A stretch of 64,000 bases of DNA from an uncultured Eubacteriales bacterium. Lineage in GTDB: Bacteria > Bacillota > Clostridia > Oscillospirales > CAG-272. The stretch's first letter is position 1. The number at the start of each line of letters is the position of its first letter. The notes below the pieces were generated by a model. That model searched no databases and was not told where the DNA came from. It was given only the letters and a program-made list of their open reading frames with translations. Made by a program: the position numbers and the translations under genes. Below are positions 51,783 to 61,161 of the stretch, piece after piece. The stretch is from contig CAKRZE010000001.1 of assembly GCA_934432725.1 (NCBI GenBank), positions 62,001-126,000 of the forward strand, in the 5' to 3' direction.

Positions 51783-53804
51783 TTAATCACTGTTCTTTTC
51801 CGCTTGTGAAGGTGTTTCTTTCTTACGGATCTGTCCCCGGCGCTTTGCACGCAGAGAGCGGACAGAAGCAGCCGATTTCCATATGACAATGCCCGCAATA
51901 TAAAAAAGAGCGCAGAGAACAATAAGATTGCCGACCTTCACATACAGTGTCGTTTTTGAGGAAAACCGAACCTCGCCGATGACATAGCCCTCCTTCAGCG
52001 GCTCAAGCAGTCCGGTTATTTCGCCGCTCGGCGTTATGACCGAAGAAATTCCCGTGTTGGCAGCGCGCGCCACATAGCGTCCGCTTTCCACCGCGCGCAA
52101 TACGGCGTGTCCGTTGTGCTGGTATACCGCCGCAGAATCCAGATACCAGGAATCGTTGGTAATCAGGGCGATCAGCCCCGCGCCGTTTCTGACGGAATCC
52201 CTTGTGAGCGTCTCATAAATTGAATCAAAACAAATCAGGGCGCCGACATTGCCCCATTGCGTGGAAATCAGTGTGGCTTCGGTTCCGGGTGTCAGATCGT
52301 CGCTTAAAAGATTCATCTCGCTCAGCTGCGGAAGAACCGTGCGGATCAGCTCCGCCATCGGGACATACTCTCCGAACGGGACCAGATGCCGCTTGTAGTA
52401 TATAGCATCTCCTCTTGTGCCGTCCGGATAATAGGCAAGCATGGCATTGTAGACGTTTGTCTGATTGGTTTCCGGATCAAACATGGTATCCAGTGTGCCG
52501 ACCAGAAGAACCGCTCCGGTTTCCTGCGACAGACTGCGGAGCTGTCCGTCATAGTGCAGGTTGTGACGAACCGGAAAGGTCAGAACGGTCTCAGGCCAAA
52601 GCACCAAGCGAACATCTCCCTCGGCACATGCTTCCCGGGTCAGCGCGGAATACAGCGTGGCGGAATGCTCTGCCGAATCATCTGCCCATTTCTCTCCGGA
52701 GGCGAGATTTCCCTGAATCAAGGCGACCTTGACCGGCTCCTGTTCACTCTGCCGGCGGAGTGCCGACAACCGAAGCAAGCCGAACAAGCCGTTTGACAGC
52801 ATAACCATCAGCGCCGCTGCCAAAGGAAGATACCGGACAACGCCGCGCCTGCTTTTTTTCGATGCGGAACCGGACTTCTTCGCATGAATTCCGAATTCTG
52901 CATCGGATGCTCCGGGTTCAGGCTCAGGCACCTGTCCGGAGTCAAAAAAATGGCTGTCCGACCTTGCAAAGGATGCTGCAAAGACCTGTGGTGCCTCTGC
53001 CGAAGCTGTTTCCGCTTTGACAGCAGGTCCGACCTCATCAGAGGAGGCTTGCAGGACAGTGCTGCCGCCTTGCAGACTGCCGGCACCGGAAGCGTCGGCT
53101 TCTGCACACTGTCCGCATACGGTGTCAGCGGTCTTTTGCTCCCCAGTCCCGGAAACGACCGTCTTGCGGCAAAAGTCCGCCCCGCTCGGGTCCGGTTCGC
53201 CCGGAATCTGCCCAAAGCTGCTCCTCCGCTTTTTTCGGGAAAGGAAAAATGCTTCGTTTTTCAGATAAAACAGCGCAAGAAATCCGTTGGTCAGAACGAT
53301 CAGAAAGCCGGTGAAGTACGACCCAAGCAGAGAAGCGCTTTGAATCATCGGAAGGGCTCCGTACTGCGATACCGCCAGCCTTCCCCACGGAACTCCCGTC
53401 CAGCCAAGTGTTTGCAGCCATTCAAATGCACACCAGCACGATGCCGCCGAAAAGGGTGCTGTCCATGCGGCGCGCGGAATCAGGAGCTTTCGGAAGAAAA
53501 ACGGTACAAAAGCAATTTCAAGCGCCTGTAAAAGCGAAAGCCCGATCCAACAGGTTGCGATGACCAAAATACTCTGCGCTTCATTCAAGCCCATAAACTC
53601 CATGGGATACAGCTTCACAAACCAGTAATACAGCAGAATATAAAAGCCCATTCCGAACACAAGCCCGTGCCGGTAAGCCGATTTCTTTTTGGCTGCAATC
53701 ACGAACAGCGGCGCCAGTGAAATCCACGACAGCACATAAAGCTTCGGAAACAAAAAGGGAAGCGCAGTCAGAAGACCTGACAGGAAGACAAACAAATAAC
53801 TCAT
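51783..53804 (-). CDS. lnt: Apolipoprotein N-acyltransferase with a large insertion
   Basis: A membrane enzyme that adds the third acyl chain to the N-terminal Cys of lipoproteins. Several membrane helices cover residues 1-182 and another lies near 325-345. The nitrilase-like domain follows with the catalytic triad Glu405 (VLWPETVL), Lys471 (YYKRHLVPFGEY) and Cys525 (GALICFDSIYE), and a last helix sits near 630. Compared with E. coli Lnt (triad at 267, 335, 387) every catalytic residue is shifted by ~137. The shift comes from a low-complexity Ala/Ser/Glu-rich segment with several Cys at about 190-320, between membrane helices. The frame is intact. It is 17 bp downstream of the rluD-like gene, in one operon. 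Confidence 0.9.
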   Translation of the reverse strand: MSYLFVFLSGLLTALPFLFPKLYVLSWISLAPLFVIAAKKKSAYRHGLVFGMGFYILLYYWFVKLYPMEFMGLNEAQSILVIATCWIGLSLLQALEIAFVPFFFRKLLIPRAAWTAPFSAASCWCAFEWLQTLGWTGVPWGRLAVSQYGALPMIQSASLLGSYFTGFLIVLTNGFLALFYLKNEAFFLSRKKRRSSFGQIPGEPDPSGADFCRKTVVSGTGEQKTADTVCGQCAEADASGAGSLQGGSTVLQASSDEVGPAVKAETASAEAPQVFAASFARSDSHFFDSGQVPEPEPGASDAEFGIHAKKSGSASKKSRRGVVRYLPLAAALMVMLSNGLFGLLRLSALRRQSEQEPVKVALIQGNLASGEKWADDSAEHSATLYSALTREACAEGDVRLVLWPETVLTFPVRHNLHYDGQLRSLSQETGAVLLVGTLDTMFDPETNQTNVYNAMLAYYPDGTRGDAIYYKRHLVPFGEYVPMAELIRTVLPQLSEMNLLSDDLTPGTEATLISTQWGNVGALICFDSIYETLTRDSVRNGAGLIALITNDSWYLDSAAVYQHNGHAVLRAVESGRYVARAANTGISSVITPSGEITGLLEPLKEGYVIGEVRFSSKTTLYVKVGNLIVLCALFYIAGIVIWKSAASVRSLRAKRRGQIRKKETPSQAEKNSD

Positions 53805-53821
53805 AAATCTTCTCCTGCTTT

Positions 53822-54799
53822 TCAGAAAGAAAGCCCGTCCGTATCAAATTCCTTCAAAAACCATATCCGCTGCGGATCTACGGTAAAGCGTCTTCCTTTC
53901 AAATAGGAAAGGAGTGTTCCGTCGGTAAATTCCGCGCTGTAGGAGGTCAATGCCTGAAACTTATAGCCGCGTTTCCGGTCGTCACGGTTTACGCCGTACT
54001 TGCCGTCTCCGAGCAGCGGATGTCCGATCGAAGCCATGTGGGCGCGAATCTGATGCGTTCTTCCCGTAACCAGCTCCACCTCAAGCAGGGAAAGATTGTT
54101 TTTTGAAGTCAAAAGCCTGTATTTTGTTACGATCCTGCGTGCATCGGCGTTTTCTCCGCGCGGCTTTGTCCGGTATACGGTCACAAGATTGGATTTCTGA
54201 TCCTTTGAAAGATAGCCGGTCAGCACAGCCTCCCTCTTTTCGGGGACTCCGTGAACGGCGCAGAGATACTTTTTGACGATCTTACGGTCACGGATCAGCT
54301 CGTTCATCTCGCGCAGAGCAGCCGCATTTTTGGCTGCCATCACAATTCCGCTTGTATTGCGGTCGATCCGGTTGCAGAGCGCGGGAGCAAAGGTCTGCTC
54401 CTCATCCGGCTTGTATTCACCCTTACGGTACAGATATGCCTGAATATGGCAGATCAGCGTATTGATTTCTTCTCCCTCATCCGGATGTACGATCATTCCC
54501 GCCGGCTTGTCCGCCAGAAGAATATTATCATCCTCATAAATGACATTCAGATGCGGCGTGATCCGGCGAAAGGCATCCGGGACTGCATCGGCAGCGAAAA
54601 TATCCTCCGGAAGAAAGAGCTGAAGGGTATCCCCTTCGCAAAGCACATAATCCGGCTCCGTGCGCTTCCGGTTCACTTTGATTTTTTTTGTCCGGATTGA
54701 TTTGTAAAGCAGCGGCTGCGGGAGCGCCGGAACCGCCTTGCTCAGAAATTTATCGACGCGCTGACCGGCATCGTTTTTGTTGACAGTTAAAATCCGCAT
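53822..54799 (-). CDS. RluA-family pseudouridine synthase (RluC/RluD-like)
   Basis: A 325-residue RNA pseudouridine synthase, with start ATG at 54799 because GAAGGAG lies just upstream; a longer frame to 54853 has no site. The N-terminal S4 RNA-binding domain (residues 1-70, NDAGQRVDKFLSKAVP ... IKVNRKRTEPDYVLCEGD) precedes the catalytic block NRIDRNTSGIVMAAKN, with the catalytic Asp preceding RNTSG, and then VTGRTHQIRAHMASIGHPLLGDGKYG. Size and the S4 domain suggest a 23S rRNA RluC/RluD-type enzyme. It is a paralogue of the enzyme at 8436-9353. It leads the operon with lnt; a promoter at 55161-55188 gives a ~355-nt leader. Confidence 0.9.
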   Translation of the reverse strand: MRILTVNKNDAGQRVDKFLSKAVPALPQPLLYKSIRTKKIKVNRKRTEPDYVLCEGDTLQLFLPEDIFAADAVPDAFRRITPHLNVIYEDDNILLADKPAGMIVHPDEGEEINTLICHIQAYLYRKGEYKPDEEQTFAPALCNRIDRNTSGIVMAAKNAAALREMNELIRDRKIVKKYLCAVHGVPEKREAVLTGYLSKDQKSNLVTVYRTKPRGENADARRIVTKYRLLTSKNNLSLLEVELVTGRTHQIRAHMASIGHPLLGDGKYGVNRDDRKRGYKFQALTSYSAEFTDGTLLSYLKGRRFTVDPQRIWFLKEFDTDGLSF

Positions 54800-55160
54800 G
54801 AAGCGTTCTCCTTCAAGGTATACAGCATAACGGCAGAGAGCCTGATTTTCCATGGAGAGAAAGTGACGGGATACACAGACCGTCCTGCGTGGGCTTTGTG
54901 ATATGAGACTCCGAATTTATCCGGTGTACGGAAGCCTTGACCGGCAGACCGGAAGAGGCGCCCGTATCGCGGCACCGATCAAAGGCATTTTACGCAGGAG
55001 TGAGCCGCTCTCGTCTTTATCGGAAAGCGAAAACGTCCTTTCAGAGCGAATACGCAGCAAAAAGAGCAGTCCCGGTAAACGATGAATATGAAGGCAGAAG
55101 AAGCATTGTCCGGCAAGCACACCTTTCCGGAAGAAAAGAAGCCCTTATACATCTATACTT
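54800..55160 (-). other. Long leader region of the rluD-like/lnt operon
   Basis: Between the promoter at 55161-55188 and the start codon at 54799 lie about 355 nt with no recognisable gene or riboswitch. Confidence 0.4.
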
Positions 55161-55188
55161 ATTATAGTTATTTTTTTGATGCTGTCAA
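55161..55188 (-). promoter_or_regulatory. SigA promoter, TTGACA-16-TATAAT, for the rluD-like/lnt operon
   Basis: On the minus strand: TTGACA (55183-55188), 16 bp, TATAAT (55161-55166). Confidence 0.75.
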
Positions 55189-55415
55189 CAAAAAACTTGC
55201 TTTGCGTCCCCGCTGATCTCAGAAAAAACAGCCTCTGCCGCATTCCTCCGATGCCGCTTCCCAAGCCGCACTGCCGGATATAGACCTATGCAGCAAGCCG
55301 TCCTCTCCGCCGCAGACTCTGATTCAGGTGCGGCAGACGATGAACGGTCCGTTTTATAAGCGTTTGTCCATGCGATTCAAGGGGTGACGGATGTTCCCCG
55401 AGAGCGGATTTGGCA

Positions 55416-55459
55416 CGGCAAAAAGCGATACAGTCAAAAGAACATTCTGACTGTATCGC
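55416..55459 (-). terminator. Leftward terminator, probably of the DUF4358-like gene
   Basis: GCGATACAGTC and GACTGTATCGC (55425-55435, 55449-55459) form a perfect 11-bp stem. On the minus strand TTTTTGCC follows. It lies about 280 bp past the stop at 55738, so the transcript would have a long 3' tail. Confidence 0.75.
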
Positions 55460-55699
55460 CGTCCGCTGCCGCAGACAAAAGCTCAATTTCGCCTCAAAGG
55501 GGCATCCGGCACACCGATGCACAGCCTTGCTTTTCAGATATCTCCACCGCACAGTCGGCTTGCAAAGGTCATCCGCAAAGCTTCTGCATCGGCGGAAAGA
55601 GTGATCTTCCGCGGCGCCCCCCTGTTGGCGCGGCTTTGCGCCGCTCCCTTCGGGCAGAGGATCCGCTGCCGAGAAGGGCTTATTTTAAAAAAGCGGGAC

Positions 55700-55728
55700 T
55701 TGACAAAATGTTTGTGAAATGTTAAAAT
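55700..55728 (+). promoter_or_regulatory. Strong rightward promoter, TTGACA-17-TAAAAT, antisense to the lipoprotein gene
   Basis: TTGACA (55700-55705), 17 bp, TAAAAT (55723-55728). It points into the 3' end of the leftward gene at 55738-56259, and the next rightward gene starts only at 56613. Confidence 0.65.
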
Positions 55729-55737
55729 ATTTCGGTG

Positions 55738-56259
55738 TCAGATCTTTTTTTCGATACATTTTTTAGCCACTTCGTTATCGGGTGTTGCAAGAAGAAAGAT
55801 ATAGCTCCCCTTGCTGTAGATCTCCGCCTGATAGCGGCTGTAATCATAGTCGCCGCCCTCTGTCTGTGCCAGAAAATATTTGTGCAGAAGGTCGGCGCGA
55901 TGACACATCATTTTGCAGACGGTATCGGCATCCGTCTCGTTTTTCACTTTTACAATGTGAATTTCGTATACCTGCGGACGGTCCGGAAGCCGTATGGCAT
56001 AGGAATCAATCAGTTCCCATTCCGGAAGCGTGCCGTATACGCCCGTATAGATGAAGGAAGCATCCGTTTCACTCAGAAACCCCTGCTCCCCCTCCGCTTT
56101 CCCGGAAAGATAGACGGAATCGGAAGCCGGCATATCCGGATAAAGCGCGGTCAGCTCCTTAAGCAATGCGCTGCAGTCTGTCTGTCCGCGCAGCCCGCAT
56201 GCACTGAACAGCATCAGAAGGCTGCTCAGAAAAAGAACCGTGGCGAGTATTTTTTTCAT
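55738..56259 (-). CDS. Small lipoprotein, DUF4358-like
   Basis: A 173-residue exported lipoprotein: basic start, hydrophobic core and lipobox (LFSAC, mature Cys at 21). The mature part has one repeated-looking alpha/beta unit with DSYAIRLPDRPQVYEIHIVKVKNETDADTVCKMM and a DYSRYQAEIYSKGSYIFLLATPDNEVAKK ending, which resembles DUF4358 proteins, short lipoproteins found in many clostridia with no known activity. The domain's role is not established. It stands alone on the minus strand. An inverted repeat, GTGCCTGT/ACAGGCAC, lies in its upstream region, and a strong promoter fires against it from the other side. Confidence 0.7.
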   Translation of the reverse strand: MKKILATVLFLSSLLMLFSACGLRGQTDCSALLKELTALYPDMPASDSVYLSGKAEGEQGFLSETDASFIYTGVYGTLPEWELIDSYAIRLPDRPQVYEIHIVKVKNETDADTVCKMMCHRADLLHKYFLAQTEGGDYDYSRYQAEIYSKGSYIFLLATPDNEVAKKCIEKKI

Positions 56260-56612
56260 GGCGGTTCACCATACCTTTCTTCTGAATCGGAAATTGTTTA
56301 CTGTATTTTATTGTGCCTGTACCTGCAATATGACAGGCACTCTTCATTTTTTTCGTTTTATCCTGTTTTTGCCCCGCAGAGATTGGCTGCATATTGTAAA
56401 GCGCCCGGCCGGGAGATGCCTGTGCGCCGATCCGGAGGCATAGAAGGCGCTTAGGCAGCCCGATTGATGATAAGGCGCATTTTGTTTCGTCCGTTTTCCG
56501 GCACCGGCATCTTTCCGGACGGCGGAGCATGAAAACCGGAACCTCGGGTGGGATCCGGCAGAGCTTTACGGAAAGGGAAGCTTTCACTTGAGAAAGCATC
56601 AGTATCGACACC
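56260..56612. other. Divergent intergenic region with inverted repeat
   Basis: Between the DUF4358-like lipoprotein and the rightward ABC operon. GTGCCTGT (56313-56320) and ACAGGCAC (56333-56340) form an 8-bp dyad, a possible operator. A leftward TTGCAG-17-TACAGT is a weak promoter candidate for the lipoprotein. I see no clear promoter for the ABC operon here. Confidence 0.45.
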
Positions 56613-58349
56613 ATGAAATACATCCTGAGATATCTCGCTCCATACCGTACCCGTATTCTGTACGGCTCCGTGATCAAATTCGCCGGAACCATTATGGATC
56701 TCGTGCTGCCGTGGATCCTTGCCTATCTGATCGACGATGTTGTGCCGGAGAAGCATATCGGCGCTATCGTTTTATGGGGCGTGGTGATGATGATCGCCGC
56801 ACTGTTCGGACTGCTCGGAAATGTCCGGGCAAACCGTATGGCTTCTTCGGTTGCGCGGGATGCCACACGGTGTATCCGTCACGACCTGTTTGATAAAATT
56901 CAGTCGCTGTCCTCCGCGCAGGTCGATGCCTACACGGTGCCGTCTCTGGAGGCAAGACTGACCTCGGATACCTACAATCTGCACCAGATGATCGGTGCCA
57001 TGCAGCGCCTCGGTTTTCGTGCCCCGATCCTGCTGATCGGCGGCATTGCGGTCTCCGCTTTCTTTCAGCCGATCCTGACGCTTGTCATTGTGGCAGTGCT
57101 TCCGTTCATTGCCTTTCTTGTATTCCGAGTATCCGCACGCGGCATCCCGCTTTATACAGCCTCTCAGAGGGCGGTGGATGATCTGACCCGTGTGGTACGG
57201 GAAAACGTACAGGGTATACGCGTCATTAAGGCGCTTTCCCGGGAGGCATATGAAAATGACCGCTTTGATACCGTAAACCGGTCGGTAAACCGCAGGGAAA
57301 CAGCTGCCGGCACCGTCATGGCTGCAACCAATCCGCTCATGACGCTTTTTCTGAACCTCGGTCTGACGCTTGTCATTCTGACAGGAGCCTACTGCGTCAA
57401 CCGCGGCATGTTCCAATGCGGCAAAATCATTGCGTTCATGTCCTATTTTACAATCATTCTGAATGCCATGCTTTCGGTATCCAGAATGTTTGTCATCTAT
57501 TCCAAGGGCGTTGCCTCCGCCGCGCGGATTGGAGAAATTCTGGATACGCCGAAGGACCTGCATACCGAGCCAAGCGATGAAGATTCCGGGATGGATCACG
57601 CCGGGGAGACGGAGCATATCCGCTTTTCCGATGTATCGTTTTCTTATCTCGGAGACTGCGCAAACGCAGTTTCCGACATCAATATTTCCGTCAAAAAGGG
57701 AGCTTCTCTCGGTATTCTCGGCGCAACGGGAAGCGGAAAGAGTACGCTGATCCGTCTTTTGATGCGTTTTTACGATGTCGGAGCGGGAAAGATTCTGATT
57801 GGCGGCAAAAACATCAAATCCATTCCGCCCTCTGAGCTGTACACCATGATCGGAGCCGTCATGCAGAACGATATCATTTTTGAGGGCTCTATCGAGGACA
57901 ATATCCGCTTCGGAAGAAGCATTACGCACCATATGGTTGTCCGTGCAGCGGAAATCGCACAGGCGTCCGGCTTTATCCATGAGAAAAAAGAGGGCTATGC
58001 ACACATGCTGACCTATAAGGGGACGAACCTGAGCGGAGGGCAAAAGCAGCGCATTCTGATTGCCCGTGCATTGGCAGGCAGCCCGGACATTCTGATTCTG
58101 GACGATTCCTCAAGCGCTCTGGATTACAAGACGGATGCAGAGCTGAGGAACGCCCTGCGGCGGAACACTGCGGGTGTCACCAAGATCATCGTCGCCCAAA
58201 GAGTCAGCGCCGTCATGGACTGCGACGAGATCCTCGTTCTGGAGGAAGGGAAAATAGTCGGAAGAGGAACGGATGCGGAGCTGAGACGAAATTGCGAAAT
58301 TTACCGGGAGATCAGCGAATCGCAGATGGGGGGAATCGTGGTTGCCTGA
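56613..58349 (+). CDS. ABC exporter half-transporter, degenerate ATPase site subunit
   Basis: A 578-residue type I exporter half: six membrane helices (residues ~1-310) and a nucleotide-binding domain. Walker A is GATGSGKST, the Q-loop area is GAVMQNDIIFEGSIEDN, the signature is NLSGGQKQR and Walker B is ILILDDSSSALD. The catalytic Glu after Walker B is Asp, and the H-loop His is replaced by Gln in IVAQRVSA, so this subunit forms the inactive site. No good ribosome site is visible before the ATG at 56613. It overlaps the next gene by 8 bp, the same two-subunit layout as the exporter at 20855-24335. The substrate is unknown. Confidence 0.9.
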   Translation: MKYILRYLAPYRTRILYGSVIKFAGTIMDLVLPWILAYLIDDVVPEKHIGAIVLWGVVMMIAALFGLLGNVRANRMASSVARDATRCIRHDLFDKIQSLSSAQVDAYTVPSLEARLTSDTYNLHQMIGAMQRLGFRAPILLIGGIAVSAFFQPILTLVIVAVLPFIAFLVFRVSARGIPLYTASQRAVDDLTRVVRENVQGIRVIKALSREAYENDRFDTVNRSVNRRETAAGTVMAATNPLMTLFLNLGLTLVILTGAYCVNRGMFQCGKIIAFMSYFTIILNAMLSVSRMFVIYSKGVASAARIGEILDTPKDLHTEPSDEDSGMDHAGETEHIRFSDVSFSYLGDCANAVSDINISVKKGASLGILGATGSGKSTLIRLLMRFYDVGAGKILIGGKNIKSIPPSELYTMIGAVMQNDIIFEGSIEDNIRFGRSITHHMVVRAAEIAQASGFIHEKKEGYAHMLTYKGTNLSGGQKQRILIARALAGSPDILILDDSSSALDYKTDAELRNALRRNTAGVTKIIVAQRVSAVMDCDEILVLEEGKIVGRGTDAELRRNCEIYREISESQMGGIVVA

Positions 58350-60117
58350 ATCCAAACATACACAAAACGCAAAGCAGGGGACGGGAAAAATCAAATTCTC
58401 CGTGCTGCTCCGCCTGATCGCTTATGTATTTGAAAAGCCGGTCCCGATCACGCTTGCCTTTTTGGTCATGCTTGCCTCCAATGTTCTTGCGCTGATTGCA
58501 CCGAAGCTGTCAGGGCTTGCAATCGGAGCCATCGGTGTCGGAAACACCGATTTCGGACGCGTGCTATCCTACTGCGGGCAAATGGCATTCTGCTATGCGG
58601 CATCCGCCGCCCTCTCCTATCTGCTCTCCTTTATGATGATCCGGATCAGCCGCGATGTCACATTCCGGATGCGGAAGGAGGTTTTTTCCCACCTTTTGAA
58701 GCTTCCTGTCTCATATTTTGACACGCGTCAGCCCGGCGATATCGTCAGCCATCTCTCCTATGACATTGATACCATCAATGCATCACTCTCCAACGATCTG
58801 CTTCAGATTTTTGCCAGTGTGATCACCGTTGCGGGCTCCCTTGTCATGATGCTGACCATCCAGCCGGTCCTTGTGCTTGTTTTTGCACTGACCGTACCGA
58901 TTTCCCTCGCTTTTACACGGTATAAGTCCGTTCACGTCCGCCCCCTGTTCAAAAAAAGATCAGCCTCCCTCGGAAAGCTGAACGGATATGCGGAGGAAAT
59001 GATTTCCGGACAGAAAACCATCCGCGCCTTTCATCAGGAAAAGACGATTGTCAGAAACTTTGACGCCAAAAACGATGACGCCGTCAATGCCTACTATGAA
59101 GCGGATTATCAGGCGTGCATGATCGGTCCCTCAGTCAATTTCATCAACAATCTCTCCCTTGCTCTGATCAGCATGTTCGGCGCAGTTCTGTACCTGTACC
59201 GGATGGCGGAGCTGAGTGATATCTCCTCCTTTATCCTTTACTCCAGAAAATTTGCCGGTCCGATCAACGAGGCGGCAAATATCATCAGTGAGCTTGCATC
59301 CGCCACTGCGGCTGCGGAGCGCGTTTTTACACTTTTGGATGAACCGGAGGAGACGGCAGATGCCCCGGACGCCCTGACGCTCCGAAATGCACGGGGAGAG
59401 GTTGCACTTGACAGCGTAGACTTCGGCTACAGTGAAAAACAGCCGATCCTGAAGCAGATCAATCTGCATGTCAACCCGGGCGAAACCATTGCCGTCGTCG
59501 GTCCGACCGGAGCGGGAAAGACCACGCTGATCAATCTGCTGATGCGGTTTTACGACCCATTGAACGGCTGCATTTATGTGGATTCTGTCCCGGTCACAAA
59601 GCTGACCCGAAGCTCTCTGCGCGCGGCTTATACCATGGTTTTACAGGATACCTGGCTGTTTCAGGGAACAATCTATGAAAATATCGCATACGGCAGGGAG
59701 GACGTAAGCCCGGAGGAAGTGCGAGAGGCTGCGGAGTCTGCCGGAATTCTGTCCTATATCGAAGCGCTTCCGGAAGGCTTTGACACAGTCATCACGGATA
59801 ACGGCTCCAATCTGTCAAAAGGGCAAAAGCAGCTGATCACCATTGCCCGCGCTATGGTGTCCGATGCAAATATGCTGATTCTGGATGAAGCCACCTCAAA
59901 CGTTGACTCCAGAACCGAGCTGAAAATCCAACGGGCAATGACCGGACTGATGAAGGGAAAAACCTGCTTTGTCATTGCCCATCGACTCTCCACCGTTCAG
60001 AATGCAGACCGAATTCTGGTCATTCGGGACGGTGTGATCGCGGAGCAGGGAAGCCATGACGCCCTGATGCGGAAACAGGGATTTTATTACACATTGTTCA
60101 CCTCGCAGTTTCAATAA
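58342..60117 (+). CDS. ABC exporter half-transporter, consensus ATPase site subunit
   Basis: A 591-residue partner of the preceding gene, probably starting at TTG 58342 with GGGGGGA eight bases upstream; the overlap with the first gene implies coupled translation. Six membrane helices precede the nucleotide-binding domain: Walker A GPTGAGKTT, Q-loop MVLQDTWLFQGTIYEN, signature NLSKGQKQL, Walker B MLILDEATSNVD with the catalytic Glu, and H-loop VIAHRLST. It supplies the hydrolytic site of a heterodimeric multidrug/lipid-type exporter. It ends before a hairpin at 60167-60188. Confidence 0.9.
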   Translation: MPESKHTQNAKQGTGKIKFSVLLRLIAYVFEKPVPITLAFLVMLASNVLALIAPKLSGLAIGAIGVGNTDFGRVLSYCGQMAFCYAASAALSYLLSFMMIRISRDVTFRMRKEVFSHLLKLPVSYFDTRQPGDIVSHLSYDIDTINASLSNDLLQIFASVITVAGSLVMMLTIQPVLVLVFALTVPISLAFTRYKSVHVRPLFKKRSASLGKLNGYAEEMISGQKTIRAFHQEKTIVRNFDAKNDDAVNAYYEADYQACMIGPSVNFINNLSLALISMFGAVLYLYRMAELSDISSFILYSRKFAGPINEAANIISELASATAAAERVFTLLDEPEETADAPDALTLRNARGEVALDSVDFGYSEKQPILKQINLHVNPGETIAVVGPTGAGKTTLINLLMRFYDPLNGCIYVDSVPVTKLTRSSLRAAYTMVLQDTWLFQGTIYENIAYGREDVSPEEVREAAESAGILSYIEALPEGFDTVITDNGSNLSKGQKQLITIARAMVSDANMLILDEATSNVDSRTELKIQRAMTGLMKGKTCFVIAHRLSTVQNADRILVIRDGVIAEQGSHDALMRKQGFYYTLFTSQFQ

Positions 60118-60166
60118 ACCTCATACCGAAAGGAAACCGGCTGCAAAAGAGAAATAGAGACGGAAA

Positions 60167-60197
60167 GCGGAAGGACAACGCCTTCCGCCGGTATTTT
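60167..60197 (+). terminator. Terminator-like hairpin after the ABC operon
   Basis: GCGGAAGG (60167-60174) pairs with CCTTCCGC (60181-60188). The downstream T-content is modest (CGGTATTTTG), so termination may be partial. Confidence 0.5.
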
Positions 60198-60285
60198 GCA
60201 GCGCTCATTATCTGAAAAAAACAATTTTCCCTTGTAAAGCCGACTGCAATTCCGAAGAAAGGGCGCTTTTGCCGATGCAAAAGCC

Positions 60286-61161
60286 ATGGTCATAAAAATG
60301 TTGAACGAAAAGCAAAAGAAGGTAATCGGACCGGTCTGCATATTCCTGTCCGCCCTGCTGTTTTCTCTGGGAGGCGTATGCATCAGCTATATTCCGACCT
60401 GGCACGCTCTTTCCATTAACGGGGCGCGCGGACTGATTTCCGCCGTTCTGATCGGTCTTTACATGCTGATATCCGGGCATCGCATTGTGTGGAACCGTTC
60501 GGTGCTGCTCGGCGCGTTTTTCATGTGCTCGATGATGACGACTTATGTATTTGCAAATAAATTGACTACTGCCGCAAATGCCATTGTCCTGCAATTTACC
60601 GCTCCTGTCTTTATTATTTTCTTCATGTGGCTTTTCTTTCGTCAGAAGCCGGTCAAGCTGGATATTATAACCGCACTTCTTGTGCTTGCAGGAATTATCT
60701 GCTTTTTCCTTGACGGCTTGGGCGGAGGCGGTGTGCTCGGAGATATCATTGCGATCATCTCCGGTGCCCTGTATGCAGGTGTCTTCATGATGAATGCATT
60801 TCCGGGCGGAGATCCGCTTTCCTCAATTCTTCTGGGACATGCTGCCTGCGGAGTCATCGGACTGCCGTTTCTGTGTACCGAAACGGATTTTTCAACAACT
60901 GTCATTATCTCCGTCCTGATTCTCGGCTTATTTCAGCTTGGCTTTGCCTACATATTGTTTTCCGTCGGTATCCGTCATACCTCTCCGGTAGCGGCGTCCC
61001 TGATTGCCGGCATTGAACCGATCATGAACCCCATCCTGGCAGCATGGCTTGCACATCAGTATATGAAGCCGCTTTCTCTGATCGGTGCGGCAATCGTCAT
61101 TGTTTCCATTGTCGGATACAATGTTATCAAGCAGCTGCGCGGAGAGCCGAAACGACAGTAA
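60286..61161 (+). CDS. EamA/DMT-superfamily transporter
   Basis: A 291-residue ten-helix drug/metabolite transporter built from two EamA repeats. The first half has ARGLISAVLIGLYML and ANAIVLQFTAPVFIIFFMWLF; the second has LGFAYILFSVGIRHTSPVAASLIAGIEPIMNPILAAWL, the classic end-of-repeat motif. Members export amino acids or metabolites; the substrate cannot be told. No clear ribosome site precedes the ATG at 60286, and an ATG at 60298 is possible. A good terminator follows. Confidence 0.88.
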   Translation: MVIKMLNEKQKKVIGPVCIFLSALLFSLGGVCISYIPTWHALSINGARGLISAVLIGLYMLISGHRIVWNRSVLLGAFFMCSMMTTYVFANKLTTAANAIVLQFTAPVFIIFFMWLFFRQKPVKLDIITALLVLAGIICFFLDGLGGGGVLGDIIAIISGALYAGVFMMNAFPGGDPLSSILLGHAACGVIGLPFLCTETDFSTTVIISVLILGLFQLGFAYILFSVGIRHTSPVAASLIAGIEPIMNPILAAWLAHQYMKPLSLIGAAIVIVSIVGYNVIKQLRGEPKRQ

